From Methanobacteriota archaeon (GTDB lineage: Archaea; Thermoplasmatota; Poseidoniia; Poseidoniales; Poseidoniaceae), in NCBI GenBank assembly GCA_002689565.1, contig NZGQ01000030.1, positions 4,671 to 10,852 on the forward strand: a stretch of DNA of 6,182 nt, read 5' to 3'. The translations under genes and the position numbers were made by a program. Of the stretch, positions 4,266 to 6,182 are shown one piece after another (the stretch's first letter is position 1; the number at the start of each line of letters is the position of its first letter). The notes beneath the pieces are model-generated. The model worked only from the letters and a program-made list of their open reading frames with translations. It was not told the DNA's origin and made no database searches.

Positions 4266-5983
4266 TGGAAGACGAAGATCTCCGATTCCAGCGTGGTGAC
4301 TTAGATTCAGTCATGGCAGCCCACCCTCACGTGGCTCAGTGGGTGAAAGATTTTGAAGCACAATATGGAAGTCGGCCGTATTACTATGGCCCACTGGATA
4401 GAGATGCAAGAAAAGTAGAGCCAATGAATCTGATTTATGTTACAAAAGAGCCGATTTTCGTTCATATGTATCGGCCAGTCGATGACGACGGCTCCCAAGG
4501 TCAAACATTGTGGTTCGGTTTAGAACCTCAATTAACCGACGAGGAAGAAAATATCCGTCGAACCTTAATCGAAGTTCTTCTTCAAGAAGCCCCAAGTGCT
4601 CCAACATTCACTACAGATGATGAATTCGAAAACATCTTGTCGGGAATGATTGATAGATATACCGTTCTAGACTCAGAGGTAAGAGGAAGCGTTCGCAGGC
4701 AAGGTCGAATGTGGGAAGTTCTTGGAATGGATGACAAAAGAATAGTTGTCACCAAAGAGCAGAGAGACAGGCTAAGGTACACAATCATTCGTGACCTGAT
4801 TAGAAATGGTCCACTAGAGCCTCTTCTTTCAGATGAAATGCTGGAAGATATTCACTCAGTTGGTCTCAAACACGTACACATGGATCACAAAGTCTTCGGA
4901 ATGGTAACTTCGAATATTAGATTCCGTGAAAGAGACTTACTTGCAAGATACTTACGTGCAATGTCTGAGCGTATCGGGCGTCCAGTTTCGGATAATAAAC
5001 CGATTATTGATGGGGCATTATTAGACGGTTCACGTATCAACATCATCTTCTCTGATGACGTTTCTATGCTAGGACCGTCATTTACTATTCGTAAATTCGC
5101 TGAAGAAACAATTTCCGTTGTTCAACTCATAAAATGGGGTACAATGAGTGCTCAACAAGCAGCATACATTTGGATTTGTTTAGAGTATGGTATGTCTGTT
5201 CTTGTGAGTGGAGAAACAGCTTCTGGTAAGACTACCACGCTGAATGCGATATTACCTTTTATCGACCATAATGTCAAAATTTACTCAGCTGAAGATACTC
5301 CTGAAGTAAAAGTTAGGCACAAGATTTGGCAGAGGCTTGTTACTCGTGATTCAAAGAACGAAGAAAGTAGAGTCGAGATGTTCGACTTATTGAAAGCGGC
5401 TTTGCGTTCTCGTCCTAGATACATCATCATTGGTGAAATTCGTGGTGTAGAAGGTGCAACCGCTTTCCAGGCTATGCAGACTGGACACCCAGTAATCGCT
5501 ACATTCCACGCATCATCAATTGTCAAAATGATTCAGAGATTTACTGGTGATCCAATCAACGTTCCAATTCGTTTCTTCGATAACTTGAATTTCGCAATTT
5601 TCCAAGAAGTTGTAGAAGCACCTGGCGGCGGAATTGCTAGACGTGTTACTGGTATTGACGAGGTTATTGGATACAATAAGCACAGTGATGGTGTTCTAAC
5701 CAGAGGAATGTTCGAATGGGACCCTGTAAAGGATAAGCACTACTTCCGTGGTATGTTCCAATCACACTTGTTGGAGAACAAAATCGCTGCACAGATGGGA
5801 TTCGAAAACAAGAGAGATGCGTATGACGAATTAACTCGCCGGGCTGATGCAATTCAGATTATGGCAGATCGTGATTTGACTCATTATGATGACGTATTCG
5901 ACTTGTTGAACCTGTATTACAACGGTGGATGGGAAGCATTCCGTTCCGCTGTGGATACGTGGGTTAGTATCACTGAACGTTGA
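4265..5983 (+). CDS. arlI: ArlI, archaellum assembly and rotation ATPase
   Basis: 572 residues, cytoplasmic, type II/IV secretion ATPase superfamily. It forms the hexamer that powers both filament assembly and rotation. The N-terminal domain (about 1-260) carries the family segment GPLEPLLSDEMLEDIHSVG followed by a histidine-rich H.HMDHKVFG and TSNIRF. The catalytic domain shows Walker A GETASGKT (316-323), Walker B as IIIGEIRG (Gly390 to Gly394, with Glu391), and the His box GHPVIATFHASS with His408 and His415. KPIIDGALLDGSRINI and the SFTIRKF segment sit just before Walker A, as in the family. Length is normal. The start ATG at 4265 overlaps the ArlH stop. The ribosome site is weaker than elsewhere in the operon (GCGGTG at 4254-4259, spacing 5, one mismatch to GAGGTG), so re-initiation after ArlH may matter. 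All catalytic motifs are intact. Confidence 0.97.
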   Translation: MEDEDLRFQRGDLDSVMAAHPHVAQWVKDFEAQYGSRPYYYGPLDRDARKVEPMNLIYVTKEPIFVHMYRPVDDDGSQGQTLWFGLEPQLTDEEENIRRTLIEVLLQEAPSAPTFTTDDEFENILSGMIDRYTVLDSEVRGSVRRQGRMWEVLGMDDKRIVVTKEQRDRLRYTIIRDLIRNGPLEPLLSDEMLEDIHSVGLKHVHMDHKVFGMVTSNIRFRERDLLARYLRAMSERIGRPVSDNKPIIDGALLDGSRINIIFSDDVSMLGPSFTIRKFAEETISVVQLIKWGTMSAQQAAYIWICLEYGMSVLVSGETASGKTTTLNAILPFIDHNVKIYSAEDTPEVKVRHKIWQRLVTRDSKNEESRVEMFDLLKAALRSRPRYIIIGEIRGVEGATAFQAMQTGHPVIATFHASSIVKMIQRFTGDPINVPIRFFDNLNFAIFQEVVEAPGGGIARRVTGIDEVIGYNKHSDGVLTRGMFEWDPVKDKHYFRGMFQSHLLENKIAAQMGFENKRDAYDELTRRADAIQIMADRDLTHYDDVFDLLNLYYNGGWEAFRSAVDTWVSITER

Positions 5984-5998
5984 AATGGAGCTGATTGA

Positions 5999-6182
5999 AT
6001 GGAGCGAATGGCGACTTGGCAGATTGCTCTGCGTCGCCTAGAGATGCCAATTCCTAGGTTTTTACTTCTCTTTGTACTACCTTCTGCATTGGCTGGGCTT
6101 ATCACTGCGATACTGCTGATATGGCTAACAGGGGGGTTTTTAGAAGGCGGGCTATTCGCAGGGTTTTCAGGGGGTTTTCTTG
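5999..6182 (+). CDS. arlJ: ArlJ, archaellum membrane platform protein (5' part only)
   Basis: The first 61 codons are present and the frame runs off the window. The peptide starts MERMATWQIALRRLEMPIPR and continues into a hydrophobic segment (about residues 21-43, FLLLFVLPSALAGLITAILL), then a Gly/Phe-rich stretch. This N-terminal amphipathic helix plus membrane segment, directly after ArlI, fits ArlJ, the polytopic platform protein that ArlI drives. The call rests mainly on gene order because the conserved cytoplasmic loops lie outside the window. GGAG at 5987-5990, spacing 8, supports the ATG at 5999. The in-frame ATG at 6008 (codon 4) is possible but sits only 3 bases after its own GGAG. 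An earlier ATG at 5985 opens a frame that stops after 18 codons. Confidence 0.8.
   Translation, partial: MERMATWQIALRRLEMPIPRFLLLFVLPSALAGLITAILLIWLTGGFLEGGLFAGFSGGFL

Noticed and set aside
5985..6041. Short open frame starting at the ATG at 5985 after ArlI
   Set aside because: It stops after 18 codons, has no supporting motif and overlaps the better-supported ArlJ start; its GGAG is the ribosome site for ArlJ.
6131..6174. Four G-runs near the window end as a possible G-quadruplex
   Set aside because: The loops between runs are about 12, 9 and 6 bases, and the runs are explained by Gly codons in the ArlJ N-terminus. Too weak to report as a structure.
1..6182. CRISPR array, tRNA, rRNA, insertion sequence or phage genes
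   Set aside because: I saw no regularly spaced repeats, no tRNA-like or rRNA-like stretch and no transposase or phage motif. Coding density by archaellum genes leaves almost no room for them.

Overview
The window looks like the core of an archaellum (archaeal flagellum) operon from a mesophilic, moderate-GC euryarchaeon. Every complete gene lies on the + strand. The order is two archaellins, one ArlC/D/E-position protein, ArlF, ArlG, ArlH, ArlI and the first 61 codons of ArlJ. This matches the conserved euryarchaeal order flaB-(CDE)-F-G-H-I-J. The single divergent C/D/E-type gene, the archaellin style and the base composition would fit a marine Thermoplasmatota such as Marine Group II (Poseidoniales). 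That placement is an inference; the window contains no marker gene that proves it.

Layout. Bases 1-275 hold the 3' end of an unrelated + strand gene, which I cannot name. A 78-base gap (276-353) follows; it has a GC-only inverted repeat at its left edge and a purine-rich, A-rich leader at its right. Two archaellin genes come next (354-929 and 940-1524). They share 51 identical residues at the N-terminus, but 28 of those 51 codons differ synonymously. The second archaellin stop codon lies inside a 24-base-pair hairpin (1521-1580) that separates the filament genes from the motor genes. The motor block is tightly packed: ArlC/D/E-like (1592-2410), ArlF (2411-3052, starting on the next base), ArlG (3062-3556), ArlH (GTG start at 3549, 8-base overlap), ArlI (4265-5983, TGATG overlap) and ArlJ (5999 to the window end).

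How the parts work together (family knowledge). Archaellins are processed by a prepilin-type peptidase and polymerise into the filament. ArlI is the hexameric ATPase for assembly and rotation, ArlH is its RecA/KaiC-like regulatory partner, and ArlJ is the membrane platform. ArlF and ArlG are single-pass proteins with outward-facing beta-sandwich domains that anchor the motor to the envelope. ArlC/D/E proteins form the cytoplasmic collar that receives chemotaxis signals. Translation starts are unusually uniform: five of the eight starts have a perfect GAGGTG Shine-Dalgarno hexamer, often overlapping the previous stop codon or coding end.

Most notable points: the hairpin between filament and motor genes; a GGSGY-type beta repeat module apparently inserted in ArlF; archaellin leader peptides with acidic or hydrophobic residues where most archaellins have lysine or arginine; and no N-glycosylation sequon in either archaellin, while ArlF has four.
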